A DNA stretch of 64,000 bases from Melanopsichium pennsylvanicum (lineage: Eukaryota; Basidiomycota; Ustilaginomycetes; Ustilaginales). A model generated the notes under the pieces. The model made no database searches. It saw only the letters and a program-made list of their open reading frames with translations, and was not told where the DNA came from. This document shows positions 1-9,700 of the stretch, one piece after another. Position 1 is the stretch's first letter. The number at the start of each line of letters is the position of its first letter. The DNA lies in contig OAPG01000010.1 of assembly GCA_900208305.1 (NCBI GenBank), positions 124,001 through 188,000 of the forward strand, written 5' to 3'. The translations under genes and the position numbers were made by a program.

Positions 1-1254
1 TATACATACAACGTTGCTGCGGACGATGGTCAGCTCCCATGGAACTCGAATGTGCCTTTCATTCCCGAAGCTGCCGTCAATGGCTCCACCGACGGCGGCT
101 GGCAAGCTCTACCTGAAATCCAGGGTATGACGCTTAACCGAACCTTTGCCGTCCAACCCGGCGCCGTCATGCCCTTCTACCAGACGCAAGGCTACGATGC
201 TACAAAGGTCAAGCGTGCCGTCGTGATCATGCCTGGCAAACCCCGTGATTGCTGGAAGTATACATCTCTGGTCCAGAACGCTCTCAATGTGTACATCACC
301 AACCCGCAGAGCTCTGCCAGCAGTCCCGACGGATCCAACACTGGTTCCGCTCGATCTGAACAGGACCAAGTACTCATCCTTGGTCCGTGCTGGATGAACT
401 CAGACGACCACTCTGCTGGAGCCATCCAAGACGGCGAGCTGTACTGGCACGGATCGCAGTGGCAGTCCGGTGTGGCGTCCCGCGGGCCCGGTGACACTAG
501 CCTCTCTTCGTACCAAGTCATGGACTCGTTCATGGATACGCTGTTTGACAAGACCCAGTTCCCTGCTCTCGAGACCGTCGTCATGGCTGGTCACTCGATG
601 GGTGCACAGATGGTCCAACGCTATGCCATTGTCAAGCAGCCCGCTTCCTACGACGGAAATATCACTTATTGGATCGGCAATCCCGGCTCATACGCATGGC
701 TTACCAGCGCCCGTCCGAACCAAAACAATGCATCATGCTCCAACGACTACGACAATTGGGCGTATGGCCTCGATGGTACCGGTCTTCCCGATTACGTCCG
801 AGACCGTATTCGCAGCAACAAGTCTGAGGTCGTGTCAACTTTCCAATTGCGCAACGTGCACTACAACTTTGGTTTACTGGACAATGGTCAAGGCGACACT
901 TCTTGTGAGGCCAGTTACCAAGGAGCCAACCACCTCGAGAGAGGTTGCCATTTTGTCGAGTCGGTGGCCAACTTGACGAGTGGAGGAGGACTGCCCAAGA
1001 CGCAGACGGCCAACTTTATGCCCAACGTATCGCACCAGGACTATTCGATGCTGAGTTATAATGTCTCGCTCTACAGGCTGTTTCAAGAGATTCCGGCGGG
1101 GGCCAACAGTACTGCAGGCAGCATATCCAGCACAGCTACGAAGGGTAGCGCAAGCAGTGGCGGAAGTGCAAGCTCAGCCAACATAATTGGTGGCAGTGCG
1201 GTGACGATCGGCATTGGCGCTGTGTTGGCTTTTGGTGTGGAATTGCTGCTGTAA
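1..1254 (+). CDS. Secreted, probably GPI-anchored alpha/beta hydrolase (5' partial)
   Basis: The reading frame is open from base 1, so the N-terminus and any signal peptide lie outside the window; the stop is TAA at 1252-1254. The visible part has a serine-hydrolase nucleophile elbow, GHSMG, at 589-603, set in a hydrophobic strand (ETVVMAGHSMGAQMVQRY), as in alpha/beta-hydrolase-fold esterases and lipases. Several N-x-S/T sequons and paired cysteines suit an extracellular protein. The C-terminus is a Ser/Gly/Ala-rich stretch followed by a hydrophobic tail (VTIGIGAVLAFGVELLL), the usual layout of a GPI-attachment signal. I infer a cell-surface or wall-attached hydrolase; the substrate is unknown. 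The Asp and His of the triad cannot be assigned with confidence. Confidence 0.75.
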   Translation, partial: YTYNVAADDGQLPWNSNVPFIPEAAVNGSTDGGWQALPEIQGMTLNRTFAVQPGAVMPFYQTQGYDATKVKRAVVIMPGKPRDCWKYTSLVQNALNVYITNPQSSASSPDGSNTGSARSEQDQVLILGPCWMNSDDHSAGAIQDGELYWHGSQWQSGVASRGPGDTSLSSYQVMDSFMDTLFDKTQFPALETVVMAGHSMGAQMVQRYAIVKQPASYDGNITYWIGNPGSYAWLTSARPNQNNASCSNDYDNWAYGLDGTGLPDYVRDRIRSNKSEVVSTFQLRNVHYNFGLLDNGQGDTSCEASYQGANHLERGCHFVESVANLTSGGGLPKTQTANFMPNVSHQDYSMLSYNVSLYRLFQEIPAGANSTAGSISSTATKGSASSGGSASSANIIGGSAVTIGIGAVLAFGVELLL

Positions 1255-2014
1255 TTTGATCATACAGAGCTCATTTTGATAGCGATCTGCGTGCCAAAAC
1301 ATGCTCTTTGCTGGCGTAGGAGCCACGGACACTCTTGATGGTCGATCCTAGACAAGATCATCATGGACAATTACAGATATATAATTGCTTACCTCATGCT
1401 CACATTTAAGGCCCAACTAAGTCTCCTGCAAAGCCTTGGTATTCATGTGAGTATGCATAGCCGATTTTTGACATCGACAACGAGTGATGAGATGGACATG
1501 GAAATGTGGGGTTTGAGTGTTGTGAGAGCAAACCGGACCAAAGATTGGTATTTTGTAAAATGCTTGAATGTGTCGCGTGGGCTAATTGCGGGCGAGATTG
1601 AACTAATGCAAAAGCCGAAACCCCCGCAAAAAACAGAGAGCGATTTGCCGATCGAAATATTGTAATAAGGAGGTTTGGTCACCGCTTAATTCGGCAACTT
1701 GAAGGTCGGTATTACAGAGCATTGCCGCACCCACAAACAAAAGAGAGAAGCGAAAAAAGCAACCCCGCGTTTTGACCTGAGAGAGCTGTGGGTTACACAT
1801 CCTACTGCATATTCCGTGCACTCGTCCAGCTCCGCTTGTGACCTCCTCCCATACACAACGTCGATTGACATCCTCGCACTTGCCTCAACACCACCATCCC
1901 TGCAACTGCTCTCCTATCAACCAGCACTCGCACTCGCACTTGCAATCGCACTTGCAATCGCAACACAGCTTGATTGCTTTCTTAAACACTACACCCTCCA
2001 TCCATTTTGTGACC
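1255..2014. other. Intergenic region; 5' leader of the transhydrogenase gene
   Basis: No convincing gene. The last part is a C-rich leader typical of smut genes. At about 1921-1965 it carries a short imperfect direct repeat (CACTCGCACTTGCAATCGC-type units), which would lie in the 5' UTR of the next gene. The open frame continues upstream of the chosen start, but that extension is low-complexity Ser/His/Gln and unlikely to be coding. Confidence 0.5.
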
Positions 2015-3547
2015 ATGCCTAAACCTGGCCCCGCATCCCGCAGCAGCATTGCGAACCTCATGCGGCTCTCGCACAACCCTGCATGCCCCTGCCATGCCTG
2101 CGCCACGGCTCGCAACATTCCTTCTGTTGCACGTGCTGGTCTCAACATGATTTCAAAGCACAATGCCGCTCCCGGAGCCACCTCCCGTGGCTATGCTACG
2201 CCTGTCGATCTGGCCGTTCAGAAAGAGTACGCATTCGAGCTGGCCGCCTCCAACATTCGTTTCGGTGAAGGCGTCACCGCCGAGGTCGGTATGGATTTCG
2301 CCAACATGCGCGCTCGAAAGGTTGGCGTCTTTACCGACAAGACCGTGCGCGGCCTCACCGCCATGAAGCAGTCCATCGCCGGTCTCGAGGCTGCCGGTGT
2401 CAAGTACGAGATTTTCGACAATGTTCGAGTGGAACCCAACGAAAAGTCGTGGCAAGAAGCCATCGATTTCGCACGCAAGAACGATTTTAGCCATTTCCTC
2501 GCAGTCGGAGGTGGAAGTGTCATGGATACCTGCAAAGTGGCTAACCTGTTTTCTTGCTATCCTGAAGCCGATCTGCTTGAATTCGTCAATGCCCCCATCG
2601 GTCGAGGCACTCCCATCGACAAGGTGCTTAAGCCTTTGCTCTGCGTTCCAACCACAGCAGGTACAGGTTCTGAGACGACGGGTACGGCCATCTTTGACCA
2701 CACCGCCACCGAGTCCAAGACGGGCATTGCTTCCCGTGCCTTGCGACCCCTTTTGGGTATTGTCGATCCGCTCAACACCGAGACTTGTCCGACTGCGGTG
2801 CATGTCAGTGCTGGTCTGGATGTTCTTTTCCACGCGCTCGAATCGTACACCGCCATCCCGTACACCGAGAGGATGCCTAGGCCCAGCAACCCACTGCAAC
2901 GACCCGCGTACCAGGGCCGAAACCCCATCTCGGACGTTTTCTCGTTGTGGGCGCTCAAGCAGACGGTCAAGTACCTTCCGCGTGTTGCCAAGGACAAGAC
3001 GGATTTCGAAGCACGCGGCCAGATGTTGTTGGCCGCTACATTTGCCGGTATCGGATTCGGCAATGCGGGAGTGCACTTGTGCCACGGCATGTCGTACCCG
3101 ATCTCGGGTCTCAACAAAAAGTTTGGTAAATACCAGCATCCTGGTTACGACGTCGACCATCCGATCGTACCCCACGGTGTATCGGTCGCCCTCACCGGTC
3201 CTGCTGTTTTTGAGTTTACCGCTCCCAGCGCTCCCGAACGTCACCGCGAAGTCGCAGCGATTTTCGACGGGTTGAGCAATGGAAGCGAGAGTGCAGATAT
3301 CGCCAGACTGCCCGATACAGAGGTGGGCGGATTGGTTTACGATAGGATCGCCAAGTTCCTCGCAGATCTAGGCGTGCCGAGAGGATTGAGCAAGGTCGGA
3401 TACGGACAGGAACACGTCGAGGCATTGGTCAAGGGAACCATCCCGCAGAGGAGGGTGTTGGATTTGGCGCCAGGCATCGGTGATGTTCAAGGTGCTGATG
3501 GTCACGAGCACCTCGCAAGGATCTTGGAGAAGAGTCTTTCCTATTGA
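2015..3547 (+). CDS. HOT: Mitochondrial hydroxyacid-oxoacid transhydrogenase (ADHFE1/HOT type)
   Basis: 510 aa, intronless, group III iron-dependent alcohol dehydrogenase family. Human ADHFE1 couples oxidation of 4-hydroxybutyrate to reduction of 2-oxoglutarate in mitochondria. The match runs over the whole protein: EYAFELAASNIRFG at about 71-84, DNVRVEPN, the nucleotide-binding GGGSVMDT at 165-172, PTTAGTGSETTG, FHALESYTA and GVHLCHGMSYPISG with the metal-binding histidines, and DVDHPIVPHG. The first ~60 residues are Ser/Arg/Ala-rich and resemble a mitochondrial presequence. They also hold an unusual CxCxxC motif (PACPCHACA). I chose the ATG at 2015 because it gives this presequence directly; an upstream in-frame start near 1838 would add an implausible Ser/His-rich segment. 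Confidence 0.92.
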   Translation: MPKPGPASRSSIANLMRLSHNPACPCHACATARNIPSVARAGLNMISKHNAAPGATSRGYATPVDLAVQKEYAFELAASNIRFGEGVTAEVGMDFANMRARKVGVFTDKTVRGLTAMKQSIAGLEAAGVKYEIFDNVRVEPNEKSWQEAIDFARKNDFSHFLAVGGGSVMDTCKVANLFSCYPEADLLEFVNAPIGRGTPIDKVLKPLLCVPTTAGTGSETTGTAIFDHTATESKTGIASRALRPLLGIVDPLNTETCPTAVHVSAGLDVLFHALESYTAIPYTERMPRPSNPLQRPAYQGRNPISDVFSLWALKQTVKYLPRVAKDKTDFEARGQMLLAATFAGIGFGNAGVHLCHGMSYPISGLNKKFGKYQHPGYDVDHPIVPHGVSVALTGPAVFEFTAPSAPERHREVAAIFDGLSNGSESADIARLPDTEVGGLVYDRIAKFLADLGVPRGLSKVGYGQEHVEALVKGTIPQRRVLDLAPGIGDVQGADGHEHLARILEKSLSY

Positions 3548-4157
3548 AGAAGCAACAAGTGTGAGTAAGGGTTTGGCACAAACAACCGATTCAAGGATTG
3601 TACCTGGGTCGCATAGTTGATAGCTCGAAATTTCAATATGTAAAGTCGACGAGTGCAGCTGTAGGGCGAGATTGTGGTACACAGTGTGTAAAAATTGGTT
3701 CAAGAAGCAAGCCAGCAGAATGATATGGTGAGTTGGTTCAAGTGGGAAGAACAATGAGAAATGAGTGCTTTTTGGGTTTGAGCCTAACCGCCTGACCGCC
3801 ATGATACGAGGGTCAGTCTAGAAGGCAGGCTTTGACAGGAGGTAAAAAAAAAAAGGGAAGAAAGAGAGAGAAAGAGGAAAAAATAAAAAAAATAAAAAAA
3901 ATTGGCACGTGAAATTGACAATGTTTCGGCTCCTGGTTGGCGGTTGTTTTTCCAATAGCCGATTTGGGCTGCATACCACTGTGGAGGCAAAGCGACCTCT
4001 TGTACTGTATTCACATGGCAGTTGATGATTCCACCGATGCATCCACTAGAAAGGTTTATTAACCCATCATGTTGTTGCTTTGATTCCTACCAAAACCCAT
4101 CATTAGTACTTCTTTCATCTCCATTCTCTTTTGGAATTTTTTTTTTTTTTTTCAAAA
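3548..4157. other. Intergenic; poly(A)-rich stretch and pyrimidine-rich promoter
   Basis: Contains an A-rich low-complexity stretch at about 3843-3901. A T-run at 4139-4152 lies directly upstream of the ATG at 4158, probably leader sequence of the MAPEG gene. No gene seen. Confidence 0.5.
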
Positions 4158-4697
4158 ATGTCTTTCTCACTGTACGACATTTCGGGTGTCAAAGAGGTGG
4201 TTTCATCCATGACTGGCGGTAAAGACATATTTACCAACCTGACTTGGGCTGGTGTACCTCTCTCCCTCGCTCTCGCAGCTCTTCCTCATTGGTATACGAT
4301 CTATTTGGCTGAATCCAACAAAGTTCAAGGAGGATGGTCCAACGTTAATCCTAGATTTTGGGTTCAAAGTCTTATCGCAAAGAGCAACACTCAAAAATTA
4401 TCTTCTCTCGAACTTACCATTCTTCGCGGTCAGAGTTGTCAAGCCAACGCTTTCGAAAATGTACCTCTCTTCATTGCAACTTTGGTTTTTGCAAATTTTG
4501 CACGTCTTGATCAAGAGGTTATCAATAGGTTCGTGGTTGGATATCTGGCAAGTAGAACAATGTATACTTTGTTTTATCTAAAGTGCTCAAAATATGCCAG
4601 CTCGTTTGCTAGAACTGTTATGTTTCAGATAGGCATCGTTTGGATCATTAGTATTTGGTTAAAGGCTTCCTTTAAGCTCCTGCCCGAGCTTAAGTAG
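4158..4697 (+). CDS. MAPEG-family membrane protein (glutathione S-transferase-like)
   Basis: 179 aa, single exon, start at the first ATG after a T-rich leader. It belongs to the MAPEG family (membrane-associated proteins in eicosanoid and glutathione metabolism). Evidence is four hydrophobic segments (GVPLSLALAALPHWYTIYL; VPLFIATLVFANFA; FVVGYLASRTMYTLFYL; MFQIGIVWIISIWLKASF) and the characteristic central motif RGQSCQANAFENVPLF between the first two. Family members are trimeric ER or microsomal enzymes that conjugate or reduce lipophilic electrophiles with glutathione. The specific substrate is not predictable. Length is slightly above the usual 140-160 aa because of an N-terminal extension of about 40 residues. 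Confidence 0.85.
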   Translation: MSFSLYDISGVKEVVSSMTGGKDIFTNLTWAGVPLSLALAALPHWYTIYLAESNKVQGGWSNVNPRFWVQSLIAKSNTQKLSSLELTILRGQSCQANAFENVPLFIATLVFANFARLDQEVINRFVVGYLASRTMYTLFYLKCSKYASSFARTVMFQIGIVWIISIWLKASFKLLPELK

Positions 4698-5006
4698 CCA
4701 CATTTCCTTGGATATTGCTCATACATGCCAGCTCAGCAACGCAACGTCGTAAACAGCAAAAACATCAACATCGAAATCCTCGCCCAACTCTATTTTTTTT
4801 TTAATTTTTTTTGTAACCATTTTGGAGACGTATACATACGGGCCTGTACATGCCCAAAATTCGCTTTTCAATGATTTCACCTGGTTGCTCGCTGCTTCAT
4901 CCCCCCAACTCAAGTTTTGCATACACCTCGTGACACATTTGCACAACGGCTGTTCGGAATACCATTACTGAATTTCCATATCGTGCTATCTGTGGAATGT
5001 GTGTGT
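4698..5006. other. Convergent intergenic spacer
   Basis: About 300 bp between two convergent genes. Contains T-rich tracts (about 4791-4811) that probably serve 3' end formation. Nothing else seen. Confidence 0.5.
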
Positions 5007-6815
5007 CTACAACTTGCTCGCGAATCTAGCCCTGAGCACATTCTTCTGCACCTTGCCCGTGCTCGTCTTGGGCAGCTCATCTACGATATCGAACCATTCC
5101 GGCACTGCGAAACCAGACATCCTCGCCTTGCAGTGTTTCCTCAACTCGTCCACCAATTCGACATTCTCCTTGCTTCCTTTCTTCTTCAACTCTCCCACTT
5201 TCAACTTGGCCTTGGCCTGCTCGGTTAGAACGATGAAAGCCTGGCCTCTCTCACCCCATTTCTCGTGGGGACGAGCAATGACGCAGCATTCCAACACATA
5301 ACTGTGACTCGCCAGCTCCTGTTCAACCATGAGACTCGAAATGTTTTCACCGCCGCTGATGATAATGTCCTTGCCACGGTCCAGGATTTGAATTTCACCA
5401 CCGGGGTGTCGTACGGCAAGATCTCCAGTGTGGAACCATCCTTTCATGACCGCCTTGTCCGTAGCTGCCTTGTCGTTGTAGTAGCCCAACATGGTGATGT
5501 TTCCTCGAGTCACGATCTCACCCGTCTCTTTGCCGGTTCGCTCCACATCGATCAGATCCTCGGTGCTCGGGTCGGTGCTCGATTCGGTGCGAATGACGCG
5601 CACTTCGTCCGAGGTAAGGAACGAGTGTCCTTGACGAGCCATCAAGCGAGCGCGCGAGTCGACATCCAGCTGAGCCCACTCTGGCTCAGAGTACCTCCTC
5701 GTGAACGGACCGTAGGTTTCGGTGAGTCCGTATACGTGCACGGGGTAGAGGTTCAGTTCTTCCATCTTGGCTAGCAGGCTCGCTGTTGGGGCCGAGGCTG
5801 CCACCGCCACGTTGACCTTCTGAGCGAGCTTCTTTGCCATGGGATGGTTGACCAATCCGATCTGCACGGTAGGTGCGCCGGAGTAGTGCGTCACGCCGTG
5901 GTGCAGCAGAGCATCCCAGATCACACTGTTGTCCACCTTGCGAATGATGTAGTGCGTCGCATGCGCCGCTGTCACCGCCCAGGGGCAAGCCCAACCGCAC
6001 GCATGAAACATGGGCAAAACCCACAGGTAGACGGAATCCTGAGTGATTTGTGCCTCGAACGCGTTCGAGACGGCAGCAAGGAATGCTCCACGGTGGTTCG
6101 TGAGCACGCCTTTGGGTCGACCGGTGGTGCCAGACGTGTAGCAGAGCGCAATGGGTTGTTCTTCATCCTTTGGCGCCAGGATGAGTTTCCAGCCGGTCTT
6201 GGGCTCTGTGCTAGGCTTGGTTCGAGCTTTGTACCTTTGCAGCTCGGCCTGCTCGGCCTGTTGCCAAGCCTGCCAGCCTTGATCGAGGAACTTTTCATAG
6301 CCGTCGGTCGGATCTTGTCCACCGCTGTCTTTACTGATCACGACGGTGACGTTGGGCCCTGGGTTTTCCGGGACCAGATGGGCAAACTCGTGATCGCATA
6401 GGATGATGGTCGAACCCGAATGTTCGAGAACGTATGCCACTTCCTTGGGAGTATTCCTGATGTTGATCGGAGTGATGATACCTCCAATAGCGGGAATTGC
6501 CCAGTGGGCATCCGAAATCAAAGGAGCATTAGGCGAGATGACGGCAACTCGATCTCCGACCTTGTAACCCGGTAGGGACTGCAGCGCAAATGCGAGCGAA
6601 AGCGTTCGAGCGGCCCATTGTTCATAAGTAAACGAGTAGCCGCGTTCCGGGTGGATTATGGCCGTCTTGCGGGGTGTGATGAGCGCAGCTCGCAACAGGA
6701 ACGACACAGGGGTCAAGGAGCTGCGGTGGTGGGGGGTTTGCGGGTGTTGCGAGAGCGAGAGCTCGAACGGATGACCTTGAGGTGGTTGCGAAGAACGGGG
6801 TGGTGTGTAGGGCAT
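5007..6815 (-). CDS. Peroxisomal acyl-CoA synthetase / AMP-dependent ligase
   Basis: 602 aa, intronless, ATG at 6815. ANL-superfamily adenylating enzyme with all core motifs in order: P-loop YTSGTTGRPKG at about 226-236, YGLTETYGP at about 362-370, GWFHTGDLAV, DRGKDIIISGGENISS, and the C-terminal acyl-CoA ligase lysine region PKTSTGKVQKNVLR. It activates a carboxylic acid to acyl-AMP and then acyl-CoA. The last three residues are SKL, a canonical PTS1 signal, so it most likely acts in the peroxisome, feeding short- or medium-chain acids into beta-oxidation. Overall layout resembles plant AAE-type short/medium-chain ligases; exact chain specificity is not deducible. It is convergent with the MAPEG gene. 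Confidence 0.9.
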   Translation of the reverse strand: MPYTPPRSSQPPQGHPFELSLSQHPQTPHHRSSLTPVSFLLRAALITPRKTAIIHPERGYSFTYEQWAARTLSLAFALQSLPGYKVGDRVAVISPNAPLISDAHWAIPAIGGIITPINIRNTPKEVAYVLEHSGSTIILCDHEFAHLVPENPGPNVTVVISKDSGGQDPTDGYEKFLDQGWQAWQQAEQAELQRYKARTKPSTEPKTGWKLILAPKDEEQPIALCYTSGTTGRPKGVLTNHRGAFLAAVSNAFEAQITQDSVYLWVLPMFHACGWACPWAVTAAHATHYIIRKVDNSVIWDALLHHGVTHYSGAPTVQIGLVNHPMAKKLAQKVNVAVAASAPTASLLAKMEELNLYPVHVYGLTETYGPFTRRYSEPEWAQLDVDSRARLMARQGHSFLTSDEVRVIRTESSTDPSTEDLIDVERTGKETGEIVTRGNITMLGYYNDKAATDKAVMKGWFHTGDLAVRHPGGEIQILDRGKDIIISGGENISSLMVEQELASHSYVLECCVIARPHEKWGERGQAFIVLTEQAKAKLKVGELKKKGSKENVELVDELRKHCKARMSGFAVPEWFDIVDELPKTSTGKVQKNVLRARFASKL

Positions 6816-7488
6816 CTTTGTTGGCTGTTTTTCGACGGTTCAGGTGACAGCTCGGAAAGGAGGATGAAGAATGAAGGATGTTGGCGGAATATAAAGTAGA
6901 CGAGGTAGGGCGAAAGCAGAGCAGGTAGGAGGACGAGTACTCCGGCTTTTGTTGAGCCAAGTTGGTCAGGCGGGGAAAGGGTGAGAGGATGGCTGCCAAG
7001 CAAGAGCAAGAACCAAAGTATCGGCTATATCTTTGCGTGTGATTCTTTTTAATTGACCCGAAACCCATCATATTGTGCGGGGTAAGAAGATGGTTGGACT
7101 GAGAGCTTTGTCGCTGTTTTCTCGCGCGCTCCGTTTCATGACTTGAACATGGGCACTGTTCATCACCTTGTTGTTTCTCGTCCTCGCATTTCATTCACCA
7201 TCTGCGATTGATTGGATATTGAGACAGCTCGACCCTTCATCAAGAGGCGCTAGGACAGACACGTTAGAATACGTGACTGAACACCGTGGCTATGAGATAC
7301 ATGTACGTGTTTGCCTTCGCACAAGCCAGTCAAGATGTTGAGTTTACCCACAGAATTGAGATGCACCGGTTAGCGGGCAAAAATCGGACCTTCCACAACC
7401 GGTACGCCGAAGTTTGATGTTGCCAATAAGCACCGACGGTTTCAACAGTACATTTGGTCTGAAAGAATATGCGACGCTAGCAGCTGTG
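6816..7488. other. Intergenic region upstream of the ligase gene
   Basis: Promoter and leader of the minus-strand acyl-CoA ligase, then spacer before the tRNA gene. Open frames here are extensions or shadows without family resemblance. Confidence 0.4.
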
Positions 7489-7584
7489 GGCTTGGTAATG
7501 AAGTGGTCAAACATGCTGGCTTTAAGGGTTTTACCGTTTTACTCCAGTCCTTCGGGTTCGTGGGTTCGAACCCCACCCAAGCCA
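7489..7584 (+). tRNA. tRNA-Leu (anticodon UAA) with a ~15-nt intron
   Basis: A class II tRNA folds here. The acceptor stem GGCTTGG (7489-7495) pairs perfectly with CCAAGCC (7577-7583), followed by discriminator A. A short D stem (ATG/CAT, 7498-7500 and 7512-7514) encloses a loop with GTGG. The anticodon stem CTGG pairs with CCAG (7516-7519, 7544-7547), with TAA at 7523-7525 preceded by TT. The variable arm is CC-TTCG-GG and the T arm GTGGG-TTCGAAC-CCCAC is perfect (7560-7576). The T-arm sequence gives a canonical Pol III B box. The extra bases between the anticodon and the 3' anticodon strand (about 7527-7541) are read as the usual intron after position 37. The last anticodon-stem pair (31-39) is a C-U mismatch in this reading. 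UAA is the only anticodon that fits the class II fold well. Confidence 0.8.
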
Positions 7585-7588
7585 CGTA

Positions 7589-7593
7589 TTTTT
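7589..7593 (+). terminator. Pol III terminator of the tRNA
   Basis: A run of five T residues starts five bases after the discriminator base of the tRNA-Leu gene, the standard RNA polymerase III stop signal. Confidence 0.65.
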
Positions 7594-7958
7594 GTTTTCA
7601 GCAAATTTAAATTCTGGCAACAACACCGATAGCAACCATTGTACTGTTGAGATACAGTCCCCACCAAGCATGGTGACGAAAATGGCGAGCCACTACCGCT
7701 TCAGCTCACAAAGCCATGCTCATTACGCAACCTAAAAGTGCAACAATCACTACAATGTATCACTGTTTGGATGGGATAAAAGATGGCCCACATTTGTAGC
7801 GACAACGGGAAGAAATGCTAAAAGAAAAACTCATAATAACCAATAGTTGAAGAGATGAGATAGCAACAATAGATGAAGCAATGTGCTAGTATATTTAATA
7901 AATGCAAGCCAGGCCACAGCATATTAACACTGCGCCTGCTTAAATACAACAAGGCTGA

Positions 7959-8383
7959 TGTTAAGGCCGTAGGGTCTAGATACCGCGGGGCAGCTACAGC
8001 CGGGATAGAGTCTACGGGTACGGAGAGGTCGTAGGCGTAGGCGACACAGGTGGTCAGGGGTCAGAGCACACTACTGCATTGCTATAGAGCTAACTAAGTA
8101 ATACATGCGACAAGGTCCGGAGGCAACCAGGCGGGGGCGGGGTAGTAAGGTCCAAGAGCTATCGGCCAACTCCCACCGCGGCGCTACAATGTTAGATTGC
8201 CAACGGTCGTATTCTGTTTACGGAGGGGCCAGCCGCGGTTGGGTGGTAGGAGGATTGTGTTAGGCTGACCGCTCCTCTGCGAGGGGTCCGGAGAGAGTCG
8301 GTCGGGGCCCGATCGCGACGATCGCTCAATCGGGAGGGGGGCCGAGCGCCCCTCTTTGGACTACGGTTGGTGGGGCACTAACG
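7959..8383 (+). mobile_element. Solo LTR, family A, copy 1
   Basis: About 425 bp that recurs at 45515-45972 (inverted) and 59105-59536 (direct). It starts TGTTAAGGC and ends GGCACTAAC, the TG..(T)AAC(A) ends expected of an LTR. The final base is G instead of A and no target-site duplication is visible, so this is an older, diverged copy. No coding capacity and no partner LTR within the window. It lies 375 bp downstream of the tRNA-Leu gene. Confidence 0.8.
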
Positions 8384-8592
8384 TTAATCTCCACCAGAGA
8401 GTGATGGATAGGTTGATGATGGGAAGTAAGAACAGGAATGAGATTGATTGAGGGAAGCAGTTTTGAGGGATGTCTATGCGGTATGATTGGAAGTGAGGAG
8501 AATAGGTGGCACCAAAGGTTTGAGCACTTAGTGCTGGCAGTAGGGACAAGCACGCTTAATCCTGTACTGCAGACAACTGTAGCCCTGTATGC
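8384..8592. other. Short spacer, no gene
   Basis: Between the LTR and the decayed frame. Nothing recognised. Confidence 0.3.
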
Positions 8593-9180
8593 ATGCTTTT
8601 TGCTGCTGTCCAATTTGGAAAGTGTTGTTCTGAACTTAAAGTTTATATTTGTTTATTTTTTTTTGATTTTATTTTCTCTCTTTTACCAAATTCAATTACA
8701 TTTACTGTAATTGCTGCTGAGTGTGGCGCTGTTGCCAAAAAAAGTAACACACACAGGGTTGGTGAAACCCCTAAATCCCCTAATTCAAGCATGACAACTG
8801 ACTGCATGGAAAAGAGTCTGACAAAAACGCCAACAAGAACCATGGTGTCACTTTTCATGAGATCCCATGCATGTTGCCACCTTCCATTGATGCAACTTGT
8901 GACGTGAACTACTCAGTGCTTGCCATCGCTACAAAGCGAACAGACTGTCATGAGTGGTGTTGTTGGAACATGTGCTTCCGGCTGCTTCGGAAGGTTGGGG
9001 GACCAATGTAAACCTGATTCATCATGTGATAACAAAGCTTGTTTTAAGTTAATGGGCTACACCCCTGTTGCTCCAGACACAAAGACTGCGCTTTTGAATG
9101 CTATAGATCCCAAGAAGAAATGTGATTTTGCGGAGCAACGGCGAATTCTTGCTTTTTTGCTTTTTCTATTCACGTTGTGA
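8593..9180 (+). pseudogene. Possible decayed cysteine-rich protein gene
   Basis: Protein-like segments lie end to end in different frames: one frame to about 8803, a second from 8805 to about 9010 (e.g. HGVTFHEIPCMLPPSIDATC, ATKRTDCHEWCC), and the first frame again from about 8941 to 9180 (GTCASGCFGRLGDQCKPDSS, then CDNKACFKLMGYTPVAP). Each segment is cysteine-rich and of normal composition, which suggests a secreted cysteine-rich protein broken by at least two frameshifts. No family recognised. It could also be chance, or a gene with unrecognised introns. Confidence 0.35.
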
Positions 9181-9700
9181 GGCGGCGGCACGTCCGGCAC
9201 GTCCTTGTCATGAGCTGCAAGCTTTGAAGTGATGCGCACGAGTTCCGATCGTCTGACCTACCGTATCACCGCCCCGATTCGGCATCTCACGTAATTTTAA
9301 TTGTAATTTAGATGAAAACCCTGAACTACAGACAACGCGTGCTAAAGAGTTACCGGCGCTTCCGATTCGGTGTGACCGTTGGGCAACAGGCACAATTGCC
9401 AGCTCCTCTCATCTCACACATGGTTTTGAATTTTTTTGAAATTTTCTCTATCAACCTTTCATTCCAGATTACAAAATTCTCTCTCTTTAATCATACCTTT
9501 CTTATTGTACTCAACCTCATTTAGTTTCGATTTATCCATACACAATCGGCGCTCTCATTTCATATCGGCTCTTGCGCTTCCACTCAACACACTTTCTTTG
9601 CGTCCCTTCAAAGTGCCATTCAACCTCGTCGGAAACGTACATCAATTCGAGTAGCACTGACTGATAACTCACAAACTTAAATCTACACTTTAACTGAACT
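9181..9700. other. Intergenic; promoter and leader of the next gene
   Basis: AT-rich, with T-rich stretches near 9427-9445 and a C/T-rich leader running into the ATG at 9701. No gene seen. Confidence 0.4.

Noticed and set aside
1838..2014. In-frame upstream extension of the transhydrogenase
   Set aside because: Ser/His/Gln low-complexity from a C-rich leader with repeats; the ATG at 2015 gives a plausible presequence.
2153..3244. 363-aa open frame on the minus strand
   Set aside because: It is antisense to the well-matched transhydrogenase gene and shows no family resemblance; a codon-bias shadow.
7414..7632. 72-aa open frame across the tRNA gene
   Set aside because: It overlaps the full tRNA-Leu structure and its terminator; chance frame.
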